NCBI GenBank assembly: GCA_018268375.1
Contig: JAFDWS010000001.1
Location: forward strand, 124,001-188,000
Source: Armatimonadota bacterium
GTDB taxonomy: Bacteria > Armatimonadota > Fimbriimonadia > Fimbriimonadales > Fimbriimonadaceae
Direction: 5' to 3'
DNA: 64,000 nt
Below are positions 51,493 to 62,044 of this stretch, one piece after another (position 1 is the first letter of the stretch; the number at the start of each line of letters is the position of its first letter). Both the position numbers and the translations under genes were made by a program. Below the pieces are notes generated by a model. The model was not told the origin of the DNA and did not search any database. It worked only from the letters and a program-made list of their open reading frames with translations.

Positions 51493-53775
51493 ATGCGTAC
51501 AGGCACGATCCTCCTGATGGTGTCTTCAGGCCTGCTCTTCGGCTGGGCAGTCGCCACTCCCCGGGCCAGTACCGATCCGCTGGACGCGGAATTCAAGGCT
51601 AAAGTCTTCCCGATATTGCAGAAGCACTGTGCGAAGTGCCACTCGGGCAAGGCGCCTGCCGGTGGCTTGGCGCTCGACAAGGCTTACGACCTGAAGGCAG
51701 TTGTCGCCGACCCAGCTCGTTGGGAGCGTCTGGCGTTCAACGTCAAATCGAAGTCAATGCCCCCCGGTGGCGGTGGCCCCAGTGACGCCGAGCGCAGCCT
51801 TATCGTGGATTGGGTGGGGCGTGCCCTTGCCACCGATTGCAACCTGGCCGATTCGGGCAAGGTGACCCTCAGGCGGCTCAATCGGACGCAGTACCAGAAC
51901 ACCGTCAAAGACCTGCTCGGCGTAGATGTTGACACCAAAGACTTCCCGTCCGACGATGTCGGGGCGGGCTTCGACGACATCGGCGAAGTCCTCTCCCTTT
52001 CGCCCCTCTATCTCGAGAAACTCATCACCGCAGCGGAATCGGTGGCGACCAAAGCGATCCAGGTTCCTAAGCCTTGGAAAGTTCAAGTTGAACTCGACCG
52101 GTGCAAGCCCACAGGCGGCGTAACGCTCGACGACAGCCAGGCAAACATGTTTTCCAATGGGGACTTCAAGACTGAAGTGACATTCGACAAAGCCGGCCCC
52201 TACGTGTTGAAAATCGAGGCCTTCGGCACATTCGCCGGCGACGCCAATCCGCTGATGAGGGTCAGCCTCGGCGGAGTGGTGCTCGACACGGTCGAAGTCA
52301 AAGCGCCGGTGGAGAAGCCTGTTCAGTATCAAATTCCGTTTGAGATCGACCATGCTAGCATCCGCCAACTCTCCGTCGCCTTTATTAACGACTATTACGA
52401 GCCGCAAAACCCGGATCTGAAGCGACGCGACAGGAATTTGATTGTTCGCAGCGTTGCGTTCGAACGCCACGATTCCGGCCCCAAGTTGCCAAACGGGCCC
52501 ATTACTGCCCTTCCAAAATCTGCAACAGATCTCGACACGCCCCGCCAGGTGGTCTCAGCTTTCGCGAGTCGGGCGTGGCGGAGACCGGTCACCACTGCAG
52601 AGTCGGACCGTCTGATGGCACTCTATCTTGAGTCCACTAAGCGAGGAAACACGTACGAGGAAGCGGTCCAGGAGTGCGTTGTCGCGGTGCTGTGCTCGCC
52701 CAAGTTCCTCTTTCTTGCAGAGCCACAGCCCACGACGGCGAAAGTGAACGAGCCTCTTGGCGCCTACGAGGCAGCATCCCGTCTCAGTTATTTCCTGTGG
52801 GGGACGATGCCGGACGACGCCTTGCTCAAAGATGCGGCCACCGGTCACCTTCTCGATCCCAAGGTGCTGGGAGACCAGGTCGAACGCATGCTCCAGAGCT
52901 CGAGGGCTCGGAACTTGGCCACCGATTTTGCTAGTCAATGGTTGACTTTACGCAAGCTCGAGACCGCCTCTCCCGCACCGATGCTGTTCCCAGAGTTCAA
53001 CGACGACCTTCGGGCGGACATGTTGATGGAGGTTCAGAGCAAGTTCATGGACGTCCTGAACAACGATCAGAGCATCCTTGAGTTCCTTGACTCCAAGACG
53101 ACGTTCGTGAACGAACGCTTGGCAAAGGTCTACGGCATTCCCGGTGTGGCTGGCGACCACTTCAGAAGGGTCGAACTGCAGGACAAAAACCGTGGCGGCC
53201 TCGTCGCGATGGCGGGAGTGCTCACGGTCACCAGTAATCCCAATCGGACTTCGCCAGTCAAACGAGGCAAGTGGATCCTTGAGCAGATCCTTGGCACACC
53301 ACCTCCGCCACCGCCGCCGGGGGCTGGTTCATTGCCTGAAGACCAGGCGATCAAGCCGACCATGACCATGAAGGAGAGGCTGGCCGTCCATCGAAAGAAG
53401 CCCGAATGTGCGACTTGTCACACAACGATGGACGCGATGGGGTTTTCCCTTGAGAACTTTGACCCCGTCGGTCGCTGGCGGGAGAAAGACGGGGACTTCC
53501 CCATTGACGCCGAGGCCGAACTGCCGACCGGCGTGAAGGTCAAGGGAGCCGCCGGATTGAAGAAGGCACTGCTTGCAAGTAAGCGAGACTTTGTCCGATG
53601 TTTAGCCGAGAAACTGCTGACCTACGCGACCGGGCGTTCGATGAGACCGCAGGACAGTTGCCACATCGACAAGATCGTCGCCACGACCGAGAAGCAAGGG
53701 TTCAAGTTCCACGCCCTCATTCAGGCTGTCGTACACAGCGACCCCTTCTTGAAACGAACGACTCTGGAGAACTGA
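51493..53775 (+). CDS. Exported PSD1-type cytochrome/DUF1587-DUF1592-DUF1588-DUF1585 protein
   Basis: A 760-residue multi-domain protein typical of planctomycete-like bacteria. A signal peptide (1-24) is followed by a c-type haem site (CAKCHSGKAPAGGLALD, about residues 40-43), then DUF1587 (RRLNRTQYQNTVKDLLGVDV), a central carbohydrate-binding-like region, DUF1592 (YEAASRLSYFLWGTMPDDAL), DUF1588 (SPVKRGKWILEQILGTPPPP) with a poly-Pro stretch, a second CxxCH (PECATCHTTMD), and DUF1585 at the end. Function is not established; a role in extracytoplasmic electron transfer or polymer degradation is often proposed. A DUF1552 gene follows, its usual partner. Confidence 0.95.
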   Translation: MRTGTILLMVSSGLLFGWAVATPRASTDPLDAEFKAKVFPILQKHCAKCHSGKAPAGGLALDKAYDLKAVVADPARWERLAFNVKSKSMPPGGGGPSDAERSLIVDWVGRALATDCNLADSGKVTLRRLNRTQYQNTVKDLLGVDVDTKDFPSDDVGAGFDDIGEVLSLSPLYLEKLITAAESVATKAIQVPKPWKVQVELDRCKPTGGVTLDDSQANMFSNGDFKTEVTFDKAGPYVLKIEAFGTFAGDANPLMRVSLGGVVLDTVEVKAPVEKPVQYQIPFEIDHASIRQLSVAFINDYYEPQNPDLKRRDRNLIVRSVAFERHDSGPKLPNGPITALPKSATDLDTPRQVVSAFASRAWRRPVTTAESDRLMALYLESTKRGNTYEEAVQECVVAVLCSPKFLFLAEPQPTTAKVNEPLGAYEAASRLSYFLWGTMPDDALLKDAATGHLLDPKVLGDQVERMLQSSRARNLATDFASQWLTLRKLETASPAPMLFPEFNDDLRADMLMEVQSKFMDVLNNDQSILEFLDSKTTFVNERLAKVYGIPGVAGDHFRRVELQDKNRGGLVAMAGVLTVTSNPNRTSPVKRGKWILEQILGTPPPPPPPGAGSLPEDQAIKPTMTMKERLAVHRKKPECATCHTTMDAMGFSLENFDPVGRWREKDGDFPIDAEAELPTGVKVKGAAGLKKALLASKRDFVRCLAEKLLTYATGRSMRPQDSCHIDKIVATTEKQGFKFHALIQAVVHSDPFLKRTTLEN

Positions 53776-53798
53776 TCGTACAATGAACGGACGACCGC

Positions 53799-55118
53799 AT
53801 GGGACACATTGACCGAAGAACCTTCTTGCGCGGCGTAGGCGTCAGCCTCGCCCTTCCCTATTTGGAAGCAATGGCCCCTTTGCGAGCCCTCGCCTCTGGG
53901 ACCCAGCCTCCGGTGCGACTCGCGTTTTGCTTTGTCCCGAACGGCATCGACATGGCCAACTGGACACCAGCAACTAGTGGCGCCCTGGAGTTGTCGCCGA
54001 TCTTGCAGCCCTTGGCCAACGTAAAGGACAGCCTGAACGTGGTGACCGGCCTCGCTCAAATGAACGCTTTCGCTTTGGGGGACGGGCCCGGCGACCATGC
54101 CCGCTCCTGTGCGGCATGGCTGACCGGCGTCCATCCCAAGAAGACCTCAGGCTCCGACATCACGGGCGGCATCTCCGCCGACCAAGTGGCTGCCCAGCAC
54201 ATAGGCGGCTCCACGAAGTTCGCGAGCCTTGAAATCGGCTGTGAGCGCGGAGCTCTCGCTGGAGACTGCGACTCGGGCTATTCCTGCGCTTACTCCTCGA
54301 CGATCAGTTGGCGGGGCCCGTCGACTCCCAACGCCAAGGATGTGAGCCCGCGCGCGGTCTTCGAGAGGCTCTTCGGTAGCGGCGGGCAGGAAGAGACCAA
54401 CGTCCGTCGCATCTCACGAAGGAGCATCCTCGATTTCGTTTCTGAAGACGCCGACGCGCTGAGGTCTCAACTCGGCCGCCGAGACCAAATGAAACTCGAT
54501 GAATACTTACAGGCGGTCAAGGAGATTGAAACTCGCTTGACCAAGTACGAATCGGAGAACGCCAAAGAGATTGCGGCGAGCCATGCGAAGCCGTCCTCGA
54601 CTCCGAGTGACCGTGGGGAGCACATTCGGCTCCTGGGCGACATGATGATCCTCGCTTTCCAAGCCGACTTGACGCGCGTCTGCACGTTCATGTTCGCCAA
54701 CGAGGGCCATAACCGGCCCTACCGCGAGATCGGCATCACCGACGGCCACCACGACATCAGCCACCATGGCAACGAGGCCGCCAAGCTCGAGAAGAAGAAG
54801 CAAATCGATACTTACCACGTACAGCAGCTCGCCTATATCCTCGAGAAAATGAAGGCCACAAAGGAAGCGGGGGGATCGTTGCTGGACAATACGCTCCTCG
54901 TTTACGGCGGTGGCATCAGCGATGGCAATCGGCACAACCACGACGAGCTTCCGATCCTCGTGGCAGGCAAGGCAGGTGGAAAGCTGAAGGCGGGCCGGCA
55001 CCTGGTGGCTAACGCGCAGACGCCCATGAACAACCTCCTGCTCTCCGCCCTTGACCTCGTCGGCGTCGATTTGGACAAGCTCGGTGACAGCACGGGCAAG
55101 ATGCAGGGGCTTTTCTAA
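53799..55118 (+). CDS. DUF1552 family Tat-exported protein
   Basis: A 439-residue protein with a twin-arginine signal (DRRTFLRGVGVSLALPYLEAM). The DUF1552 core includes RLAFCFVPNGIDMANWTP and GISDGNRHNHDELPILVAGK, resembling the alkaline-phosphatase-like fold of DUF1501 proteins. Genes of this family almost always stand next to PSD1-type genes, as here (24-base gap), so the products probably act together outside the cytoplasm. Substrate and mechanism are unknown. Confidence 0.92.
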   Translation: MGHIDRRTFLRGVGVSLALPYLEAMAPLRALASGTQPPVRLAFCFVPNGIDMANWTPATSGALELSPILQPLANVKDSLNVVTGLAQMNAFALGDGPGDHARSCAAWLTGVHPKKTSGSDITGGISADQVAAQHIGGSTKFASLEIGCERGALAGDCDSGYSCAYSSTISWRGPSTPNAKDVSPRAVFERLFGSGGQEETNVRRISRRSILDFVSEDADALRSQLGRRDQMKLDEYLQAVKEIETRLTKYESENAKEIAASHAKPSSTPSDRGEHIRLLGDMMILAFQADLTRVCTFMFANEGHNRPYREIGITDGHHDISHHGNEAAKLEKKKQIDTYHVQQLAYILEKMKATKEAGGSLLDNTLLVYGGGISDGNRHNHDELPILVAGKAGGKLKAGRHLVANAQTPMNNLLLSALDLVGVDLDKLGDSTGKMQGLF

Positions 55119-55140
55119 GAGCCCACCACACGGACTTGAG

Positions 55141-55172
55141 AAGGCGGGCCAGACTACTGTCGAGCCCGCCTT
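55141..55172. terminator. Bidirectional terminator-like hairpin
   Basis: Perfect 9-base arms AAGGCGGGC (55141-55149) and GCCCGCCTT (55164-55172) with a 14-base loop lie exactly between two convergent genes (stops at 55118 and 55179). The T-tract is only TT, on both strands, so it is a hairpin without a full intrinsic terminator tail. Confidence 0.65.
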
Positions 55173-55178
55173 CGTGCG

Positions 55179-56342
55179 CTACTTCAAGCCCGCGATGAAC
55201 GAGTTATAGGTCGCCTCATCGACAGGAACCTTGATCTCACCGGAGATCACCTTCGCCTTGATCGCGTCCAGTTTCTTCAGGTTTTCGTCGCCGATGATGC
55301 CCTTCGTGTACTTGAACTCTGAAGTACCGACGCCGCCGGCCTTCAGGTCGTAGACGACGGCCCCGGCAGTGAACTTGCCGTCCTTGAGGTCGCGGATGGT
55401 CATGAAGACGCCCTCGTCCACATGCTTGATCATGGAGGTCAGGACACGACCTGGTTCAAGATCGTCTTGGTCGCTGTCGACGCCGATCGCGAACTTCTTC
55501 TTGTCCTTCGCTGAAGCGATGACACCGAGCCCGGCCCTGCCTGCCGCGTGGTAGACGATATCGGCCCCCGAGCCGAACAGAAGGTCGGCGGCAACTTTGG
55601 CCTTGTCTTGATTCACCCAGTCGCCCGTGTACTTCGCCGGAAGGATCTCCGTCGCCTTATTGGCTTGCTTGGCGCCCGCAGCGTAGCCATACTGGAACTT
55701 CTTAATCAAGGGCAGTTCCATGCCGCCGACGAACCCTAGCTTGTGCGTCTTGGAGACGAGACCGGCCAGGTAGCCGACGAGGAAACTTCCCTCTTGTTCG
55801 GTGAACTGGATCGTGCGGACGTTGTCCATTGCGAGGGGCTCACCGTCGATGCTGACGAATTTGACCGTTGGGTTGTTCGGAGCAACCTGCTCGATCGCCG
55901 TCCGCATGCTGATTCCGACGCCGATCACGATGATGGCGCCCTTGTCAGCCATGCTTTGGAGGTTGTTGGCGTAGTCGCTCTCTTTCGTGCTCTCAACCTT
56001 CAGAATCTCGGCTCCCAGCTCTTTCTCAGCCTTTTGGCACCCGCGCCAGGCACTATCGTTGAACGACTTGTCACCAAGGCCGCCCGTATCGAAGACGATC
56101 CCGACCTTGACCTTGCCCTGGATCGGCGCTCCGCTCGTAGTGCCGGTGCTGCCACCCGTACCTGTCGTCGTGCTCGACGTTCCCCCGGTCCCCGTCGTAG
56201 TGCTCGTTGTGGAGCCTGTCGTGATGCCCGTGTCACCGCCAGTGCCGGTACTCCCGCCCGTCGGCCCGCTCGACCCTCCGTTGCACCCTGTCAAGATCAA
56301 AAGGCCAGCATAGGCCAGGCCTGTCCAAATCGTTTGTCTCAT
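55179..56342 (-). CDS. BMP-family substrate-binding lipoprotein
   Basis: A 387-residue lipoprotein of the basic membrane protein (BmpA/Med/PnrA) family. The lipobox is ILTGC (C20). A Thr/Gly/Ser-rich linker (about 22-72) separates it from the binding domain, which begins VKVGIVFDTGGLGDKSFNDSAW and continues with VSIDGEPLAMDNVRTIQFTEQEGSFLVGYLAGL. Relatives bind nucleosides for ABC import. No permease or ATPase genes are next to it. It may act as a nucleoside receptor with distant transporter genes. Confidence 0.93.
   Translation of the reverse strand: MRQTIWTGLAYAGLLILTGCNGGSSGPTGGSTGTGGDTGITTGSTTSTTTGTGGTSSTTTGTGGSTGTTSGAPIQGKVKVGIVFDTGGLGDKSFNDSAWRGCQKAEKELGAEILKVESTKESDYANNLQSMADKGAIIVIGVGISMRTAIEQVAPNNPTVKFVSIDGEPLAMDNVRTIQFTEQEGSFLVGYLAGLVSKTHKLGFVGGMELPLIKKFQYGYAAGAKQANKATEILPAKYTGDWVNQDKAKVAADLLFGSGADIVYHAAGRAGLGVIASAKDKKKFAIGVDSDQDDLEPGRVLTSMIKHVDEGVFMTIRDLKDGKFTAGAVVYDLKAGGVGTSEFKYTKGIIGDENLKKLDAIKAKVISGEIKVPVDEATYNSFIAGLK
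56127..56279 (-). repeat. Low-complexity Thr/Gly/Ser linker coding region
   Basis: About 50 codons for a linker made nearly only of Thr, Gly and Ser, with the unit STTTGTGG (or close variants) recurring. Codons vary between copies (ACG, ACT, ACC; GGC, GGG, GGT), so it is repetitive in protein more than in DNA. It separates the lipid anchor from the binding domain in a BMP-family protein. Confidence 0.75.
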
Positions 56343-56419
56343 GACCTTCTCTTTGAGTCCGGTACAATGGCACGATAACCACCGGGCCGTCCTGGCCCAA
56401 TCACCGAGGATCCCCGAAC

Positions 56420-56977
56420 TTGCTCACTGTTAATCTTACCAAACCCGAACTGACGTTCGACGCTGTCCGAAAGGCGTATAAAGACCTCAAACCCACCGAT
56501 GCCGCGCTCGTCGCAACCGCGTTGATTGAGGCTGGAAAGTTCGCGAAGGCAAGCCATGACGGCATGGATTACGAATGGACTTCTGACGACTACTCCGGCC
56601 TGACAAAGTCTTTGTTCGTCGAGGTCGCGCAAGTTCAAGAGGGCGCCCCCGAAAAGCCGAAGAAGGCAGCAGCGCCGGAGGCAGAAGAGATCGTCACCCT
56701 CCAGGTTCATCTCAAGCCTTCTCAGATGGCCGCGGACAAGGTGCTCGGCGACCGAGAAGACCTGAAGACTTTCGTTTCTGACGTGCTGGGAGAAGGCGTG
56801 GAGTACCTCTTCTCCCCGACGGACATCGGCTGGCAGTGGACGCTTGAGCGCGTTAACTGGGCCACTCTCTCCGGCGGTGAGCTGAGGCGGCGCGTCAAAT
56901 TCAAACCGGTCTTTGACGAGGGCGCCGTCGCCGTCGAACTCGGGCCTGGCGGAAAGCGCAAGGCACCGAAGAAGTAA
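56420..56977 (+). CDS. Hypothetical protein
   Basis: A 185-residue protein from TTG that I do not recognise. Residues 1-75 look like an alpha-beta domain with ELTFDAVRKAYKDLKPTD; a Lys/Ala/Glu-rich linker (about 77-92) follows, then a second half (about 93-185) with LQVHLKPSQMAADKVLGDRED and a Lys-rich C-terminus (GKRKAPKK). No signal peptide or membrane segment. TACAAT at 56363-56368 upstream could be its -10. It converges on transketolase with six bases between stops. Confidence 0.65.
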   Translation: MLTVNLTKPELTFDAVRKAYKDLKPTDAALVATALIEAGKFAKASHDGMDYEWTSDDYSGLTKSLFVEVAQVQEGAPEKPKKAAAPEAEEIVTLQVHLKPSQMAADKVLGDREDLKTFVSDVLGEGVEYLFSPTDIGWQWTLERVNWATLSGGELRRRVKFKPVFDEGAVAVELGPGGKRKAPKK

Positions 56978-56983
56978 GACCGC

Positions 56984-58972
56984 TTACTCTTTTCCGAGCA
57001 ACGCTAAGGCGGTCGCGACAACGTTCTCGACCGTGAAACCGAATTCCTTGAAAAGCACGTTGGCCGGTGCCGAGGCCCCGAAGTGATCCAAGCCCACATG
57101 GGCTTGTGCGTAACGGTCCCAACCGAGCGTCGTGCCTGCTTCGATCGATACAGTCGGGATGGCCTTAGGCAACGTCGATGCTCGGTAAGTCTCGGCCTGT
57201 TGCTCGAAGAGGAACCACGAAGGCATTGAAACCACGCGAGTTGCGATTCCCTGTTTTTCGAGCTCTTCGCCCCCTTTGACCGCAAGTTCCAGCTCGGAGC
57301 CGCTTGCCACGAGAATCATCGAGGGCTGTCCACCGCTTGCTTCGCGGACGACATAGGCGCCTCTTTCCGCAGGGTGCTTCGTCACCATGCCCCCTGAGAG
57401 GATGGGCAACTTCTGGCGGGACAAAACGATGGCGGTAGGCGTTGAGGCCGACTCAAGGGCGATCTTCCAGGCAACCGCGGTCTCGTTGCCGTCCGCCGGC
57501 CTGAAGACATTGAAGTTTGGGATCGCCCGCAGCGACATGAGGTGCTCCACGGGCTGGTGGGTCGGCCCGTCTTCCCCGAGGCCGATCGAATCGTGCGAAA
57601 AGGCCATGATGCTCGGGCACTGCATCAGAGCGGAGAGCCTCAGCGACGGGCGGCAGTAGTCACTGAAGATGAGGAATGTGCCACCGTAGGCACGGGTGCC
57701 GCCGTGCAGGGTCATCCCGTTCACGATCGCTGCCATGGCGTGCTCCCGCACTCCGTAGTTCACGTTGCGTCCTGCAGGGTTGGAGGGATCACACGTGGTC
57801 GACGATTTGATGTGCGTCTTGACGCTCTCCGCAAGGTCGGCGCAACCCCCTACGAGAGTCGGCAGCTTCTCGGCAATGGCATTGATGACCGCATTGCTCT
57901 GGTCGCGGGTCGCACCGGCTTCTTCAAAGGAAGGCAACTGCGAGACCCAATCGCGGCCAAAGTCGCCGTTCATCAAGCGGCGGAGCTCTTCGGCCTGCGT
58001 CGGAAAGGCCCCGGCGTATTGGTCGAGCGAGTCAGACCAAGCACTCTGCGCCGCCTTCCCCTTTTCCAATGCAGTTCTGTAGAACCGTAACGCGTCCGGA
58101 TCGACCCAAAAGTCTTCTTCGGGAATTCCCAACGCTTCCTTGCTCAAAAAGACTTCTTCGACGCCGAGCGCTGCTCCATGCGAAGAGGACTTCCCCGCCT
58201 TGTGGGGCGAACCGAAGCCGATCGTGGTCCTGCAAATGATGAGAGAGGGCCGATCGGTATCCGTGCGGGCAGCTTGAAGGCATCCGTCGACAGCATCGAC
58301 GTCCATGCCGTCGCACCGCCAAACCCCCCAGCCGAGTGCCCGGTACCGCCCCTCGACGTCTTCTGTGAAGGATAGGTCGGTGCTTCCATCGATCGTGATC
58401 TTGTTATCGTCGTAGAGGACGATGAGTTTTCCCAGACGTTGGTGACCGGCGAAAGAGCAGGCCTCGTTCGAAACGCCCTCCATGAGGTCACCGTCCGATG
58501 CGATCACGTAAGTGCGGTGGTCGATCACGTCGTGCCCAGGACGGTTGTAAGCCGCCGCTAGGAACCGCTCTGACAGCGCCATACCGACCGCTGTCGAAAT
58601 CCCTTGGCCGAGCGGCCCGGTCGCCATTTCGACTCCCGGGGTCAGGTGGTTCTCCGGATGTCCTGGAGTAGCGCTCCCCCACTGCCTGAACTGTTTCAAA
58701 TCCTCCAACGTCAATTCATAGCCCGTCAAAAACAGCAGGGCGTACAGCAACATGGAACCATGGCCCGCGGACAGCACAAAACGGTCACGGTCGAACCACT
58801 TGGGGTCGGCCGGATTGTGCTTTAAGTGTCTCGTCCAGAGCGCATGGGCCATCGCGGCGGCGCCCATCGGCATGCCAGGATGCCCGGAGTTGGCCTTTTG
58901 AACCGCGTCCATCGCCAACCCCCGGATCACGTTCACGCAAGTCTGCTCTAGGTCGACGGTGGTTGGGATCAC
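56984..58972 (-). CDS. tkt: Transketolase
   Basis: A 662-residue thiamine diphosphate enzyme moving two-carbon units between sugar phosphates in the pentose phosphate pathway. The N-terminal part contains [30 protein letters not shown] and the ThDP motif ([11 protein letters not shown] followed by VLYDDNKIT). The middle pyrimidine domain has [44 protein letters not shown] at 58972 is preferred, with AAGGGG about ten bases upstream; the frame is open to 59020 and overlaps the leader of the divergent gene. Confidence 0.96.
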   Translation of the reverse strand: MIPTTVDLEQTCVNVIRGLAMDAVQKANSGHPGMPMGAAAMAHALWTRHLKHNPADPKWFDRDRFVLSAGHGSMLLYALLFLTGYELTLEDLKQFRQWGSATPGHPENHLTPGVEMATGPLGQGISTAVGMALSERFLAAAYNRPGHDVIDHRTYVIASDGDLMEGVSNEACSFAGHQRLGKLIVLYDDNKITIDGSTDLSFTEDVEGRYRALGWGVWRCDGMDVDAVDGCLQAARTDTDRPSLIICRTTIGFGSPHKAGKSSSHGAALGVEEVFLSKEALGIPEEDFWVDPDALRFYRTALEKGKAAQSAWSDSLDQYAGAFPTQAEELRRLMNGDFGRDWVSQLPSFEEAGATRDQSNAVINAIAEKLPTLVGGCADLAESVKTHIKSSTTCDPSNPAGRNVNYGVREHAMAAIVNGMTLHGGTRAYGGTFLIFSDYCRPSLRLSALMQCPSIMAFSHDSIGLGEDGPTHQPVEHLMSLRAIPNFNVFRPADGNETAVAWKIALESASTPTAIVLSRQKLPILSGGMVTKHPAERGAYVVREASGGQPSMILVASGSELELAVKGGEELEKQGIATRVVSMPSWFLFEQQAETYRASTLPKAIPTVSIEAGTTLGWDRYAQAHVGLDHFGASAPANVLFKEFGFTVENVVATALALLGKE

Positions 58973-59007
58973 AGCATGACAATACCCCTTCAGGTAGGCT
59001 CGAACCC

Positions 59008-61344
59008 ATGACGGTGGCACTGCTTTGCGCCGCCTTGCTTTCTCGCCCTGTGTGGCAGGTGAACACCAACAACACCCTCTTGTGGGAAGGCAAGCCTTAC
59101 ATGCCAGTCGGCATCGAAGTCAACGGCGACGCTGGCGCCATAGACGCCGCGCTCAAGACCGGAGTCCGAGACTTCCTTGTCGATCTCCCTGCCGACGGAA
59201 CTGGCTGGAGCGAGTCGTTTGCGGCTCTGGAGGCGGCTGGCGCGCGCTACATGGTCGAACTGTCCAATATGCCGCCGACCCGGGAAGCCGTCATGGTCGA
59301 TCCCGCCGGATACAGGATCCCGGACGTAACACGAAAGACGACCATCGACGTTCCGATGCCGGAAGCGAGCGAGGCCCTCGTCGTACTTGCTGTTGTCCGC
59401 GACGGATCGGTCCGTTGGTCCAAAAGAGTGCCGGTCGTTGACGGCCGTCTCCACCTTGATGTCGACCCATTGGTCGAAGTCCCTCATGTTCTCCTTGTCT
59501 ATCCGGTCGTCCGCACCCTTGAAGCGCCTGACTTTTTCGAAGGTCTGGACAGTTACCGCGACCGTCTCCTCGGGTCGGTGACAGCCCACAAACCCGGTGC
59601 AGGCTTCCGCGGCTTCGTGGGCCCGCTCGGGCGAGGTATCCAATTCCCCGGCGCGGACACCGACTACGTCCCTTGTTCGCGCCTCTTTCAAGCTGAATTG
59701 GCGGCGTACCTGGAGCAAAAGTACGCGAGCGTTTCGACTTCGTTGAAGGCTTGGGCTCTCTCAGCCAACGACATCACCGAGTTCGGGCACTTGGCCCGGC
59801 TCGTGCCCCTTTGGTCGGAAACACGTGGAGTGGAGAGTTTGTGGGACTCTGAAACTGACCACCTTTATGGCGTTGACCGCAAGACTTCCCTTGCCTGGCG
59901 AGATATTCGAACAGTCCTTCGTAACGTCGCCCAGAAACGAGTCCAAAACTTCGTCTCGAACCTGCAGGCGCAGTCGTCCGCTCCCGTACTCTTTACTTGG
60001 ACTGGCTGGAACGGCCCTTATTCCCAGACCGACGTTCCGATCGACGGCGTCGCATTCTCGACTGGGGCGGGACTTTCCGTAGCTGAGTTGATTGACCGCG
60101 CTGCACGCCCCGTGTCAGCGATCATCAGGCGTAAGAAGCCCGGCATGGTCATCGCGAAGAACCTCTCGACGAAGGGTGGCGCAAGCTCCGAGGATGCGGT
60201 CGCCGAACTTGAAGGGATGGGAGTGCGAGGTTTCTTCTTCTCCGACTACGACGCCACTTCCGCGGCCAAGATCGCTCAAATGGCCAGTGCTAGGGCAAGC
60301 GACACTTCGGCGAGCGAATGGACCGTGCATCCTCTGTTCTATCCCGAAGCTGCGCGCGACCCGGCGGTGCCCATGCGCCTGGCGGGAGGACTCTGGTGGT
60401 TGCCTTCACCAACTCCCGGCACCCGGCTCATCCTTGGCGCGGGGTTCGAAGGATATCGGCTTGAGGACGCCAGCGGCACCGTACATGCGCTTTGGGCCAC
60501 TGAACAACCGGTCAAGACGACGATCCGGGTTGACGACCCCAAAGCGGTTTCGATCACGACCGCCGACGGTCAGCCCGTGGACTTCAAGATCAAGAAGAAG
60601 GACATAGAGTTGGAGGTTCCGACCAGCCCCATTTTGATCCGAGGTTCCGAGCAAGTGCCCGTGCCAATGCCATCGATGGCCGACGTGACGGCGTCATTGA
60701 CCATCCTGTTCGACCAGTTCGAGAACCAGGTCAACCCAAACGGGAACGAACAGTACATTTTTGCAGAGGCGGTTAAGGGTTTCGACCGGACCCCAGGCAG
60801 CAGCTTCATGACCTTGCGGACACAACTGAACCGCATGTTGCCAAAGGCGGCGCCCTACGTCTGGATCGCAGCCTCTCGTTCCACGAAGCACAATTTTGGT
60901 GAGGCAGGTCCAGTTTCAGGATCCTCGAGTGACAATGTCCTCATGACGTCGACCCGCTTTGCGCCATCTGGAGGCCGACTCTCGGCCGAATACCCCCTGA
61001 CGCCGAGAAAGTCAGGCGTGTACGGGATCTGGGTCGCTGCCCAAATCCCCGACGAACTTCGTTCCCAAGTTCGCGTTTTCGCTGGGGACAGAATGCTTGG
61101 GCCACCTGAGAAGCCCACCAGCTTCTACGGCGACGGATTCGCTTGGTACAAGTTTGGCGAGATTGAACTTCCGCGGAGCTTGACGAGTTTTCGCTTCGAG
61201 TGCCCCGCTGGAGCACACGCTAACGTCGCCCTCGACGTCGTGCTTTTGGCCCCCACCGGTTTCCGACCAGAGGGCCCGCGAATTCCAAGCGCTTGGTTGA
61301 AGGAAGTCCAACCGGTCAAGGTCCCGAAACCAGGAAAGGGTTAG
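59008..61344 (+). CDS. Large hypothetical protein, possibly glycoside hydrolase-like
   Basis: A 778-residue protein starting [41 protein letters not shown]. The N-terminus reads as a short signal peptide, and [13 protein letters not shown] is the kind of opening seen in glycoside hydrolases with a TIM barrel. [20 protein letters not shown] and [24 protein letters not shown] would fit barrel strands, and the region from about 480 is beta-rich (carbohydrate-binding or sandwich domains). I cannot place it in a known family and catalytic acids are not clear. It is divergent from transketolase and overlaps the convergent dipeptidase by 29 bases. Confidence 0.7.
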   Translation: MTVALLCAALLSRPVWQVNTNNTLLWEGKPYMPVGIEVNGDAGAIDAALKTGVRDFLVDLPADGTGWSESFAALEAAGARYMVELSNMPPTREAVMVDPAGYRIPDVTRKTTIDVPMPEASEALVVLAVVRDGSVRWSKRVPVVDGRLHLDVDPLVEVPHVLLVYPVVRTLEAPDFFEGLDSYRDRLLGSVTAHKPGAGFRGFVGPLGRGIQFPGADTDYVPCSRLFQAELAAYLEQKYASVSTSLKAWALSANDITEFGHLARLVPLWSETRGVESLWDSETDHLYGVDRKTSLAWRDIRTVLRNVAQKRVQNFVSNLQAQSSAPVLFTWTGWNGPYSQTDVPIDGVAFSTGAGLSVAELIDRAARPVSAIIRRKKPGMVIAKNLSTKGGASSEDAVAELEGMGVRGFFFSDYDATSAAKIAQMASARASDTSASEWTVHPLFYPEAARDPAVPMRLAGGLWWLPSPTPGTRLILGAGFEGYRLEDASGTVHALWATEQPVKTTIRVDDPKAVSITTADGQPVDFKIKKKDIELEVPTSPILIRGSEQVPVPMPSMADVTASLTILFDQFENQVNPNGNEQYIFAEAVKGFDRTPGSSFMTLRTQLNRMLPKAAPYVWIAASRSTKHNFGEAGPVSGSSSDNVLMTSTRFAPSGGRLSAEYPLTPRKSGVYGIWVAAQIPDELRSQVRVFAGDRMLGPPEKPTSFYGDGFAWYKFGEIELPRSLTSFRFECPAGAHANVALDVVLLAPTGFRPEGPRIPSAWLKEVQPVKVPKPGKG

Positions 61345-62044
61345 GACGCTCTTCGAGGGCCTTCTCCCAGACCTTTTGAGACTCGGCCCAAACGGCGGGA
61401 TCGAGTGTGGCAAGGCCGTAAATGCACTCAGTGCGCCCCGTGCGGACGGCCCATCCCGCGTCACCGTAGGAATAGTGCCAGAACTCGTCTCGGCAGTTCG
61501 AAAAACCGGCCGCGGTCATGCACTCGACGAGCATGTTCCTGTTCGCCTGGGCGGCCTCGGTCAGGCCGTAGACATAAGTCGGGCTCGCATCGAAGCGGCT
61601 AAAGGGAGACGTGACGTCGAGGAACTCGTTGTCCTTATCGACGAGATAGACGTCAAGGGCGGCCCCGGTGCAATGCCCCGGCGGTGCCTTTTGGTCGACA
61701 GGAGCGACCCACCGACACACAATACGACGCATGACGGCATGGCTCAGCCCCGGGCGTGCTTCTGCGAGGTGCCGCCACATCATGTCGTAGATCATCTTCT
61801 GCCTGATCCAAGGTCGCAAGGCTTCCACAATTCCGATGAATACCCCGGTTGGCAAGCGCGAAGCGGCGTTCCTCGCCATGTCAATGACCGTCTTGCGCGC
61901 CCACGGCAGGGCGCCGGGCCGAAGTATCCGCAGTTCCGGTGCAACCTCACGGATGTTGAGGAGCGCTTCTCCGTTCTCGATCTCTCGAATTCTGTTCAGG
62001 GCTCGGATCGGTTCGGGCCGACCTTTGCTCCTGTCCCATTTCAT
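61316..62044 (-). CDS. D-Ala-D-Ala dipeptidase (VanX/DdpX family, peptidase M15D)
   Basis: A 242-residue metallopeptidase. The zinc motif is GHCTGAALDV (H124 and D131), with the third ligand and catalytic Glu in DEFWHYSYGD (E187 and H190), equivalent to the EWWH of VanX. It hydrolyses D-Ala-D-Ala. No VanA/VanH-type ligase or dehydrogenase is adjacent, so wall-dipeptide recycling is more likely than glycopeptide resistance. No signal peptide is found. It starts on the ATGA junction of the SLBB export gene. Confidence 0.87.
   Translation of the reverse strand: MKWDRSKGRPEPIRALNRIREIENGEALLNIREVAPELRILRPGALPWARKTVIDMARNAASRLPTGVFIGIVEALRPWIRQKMIYDMMWRHLAEARPGLSHAVMRRIVCRWVAPVDQKAPPGHCTGAALDVYLVDKDNEFLDVTSPFSRFDASPTYVYGLTEAAQANRNMLVECMTAAGFSNCRDEFWHYSYGDAGWAVRTGRTECIYGLATLDPAVWAESQKVWEKALEERPNPFLVSGP

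Noticed and set aside
56127..56279. Thr/Gly-rich stretch as a microsatellite or phase-variable repeat
   Set aside because: Codons differ between units, so the DNA is not a simple tandem repeat and slippage is unlikely.
61316..62044. Vancomycin resistance cluster
   Set aside because: Only a VanX-type peptidase is present; no D-Ala-D-Lac ligase, VanH or VanRS-type genes are near.
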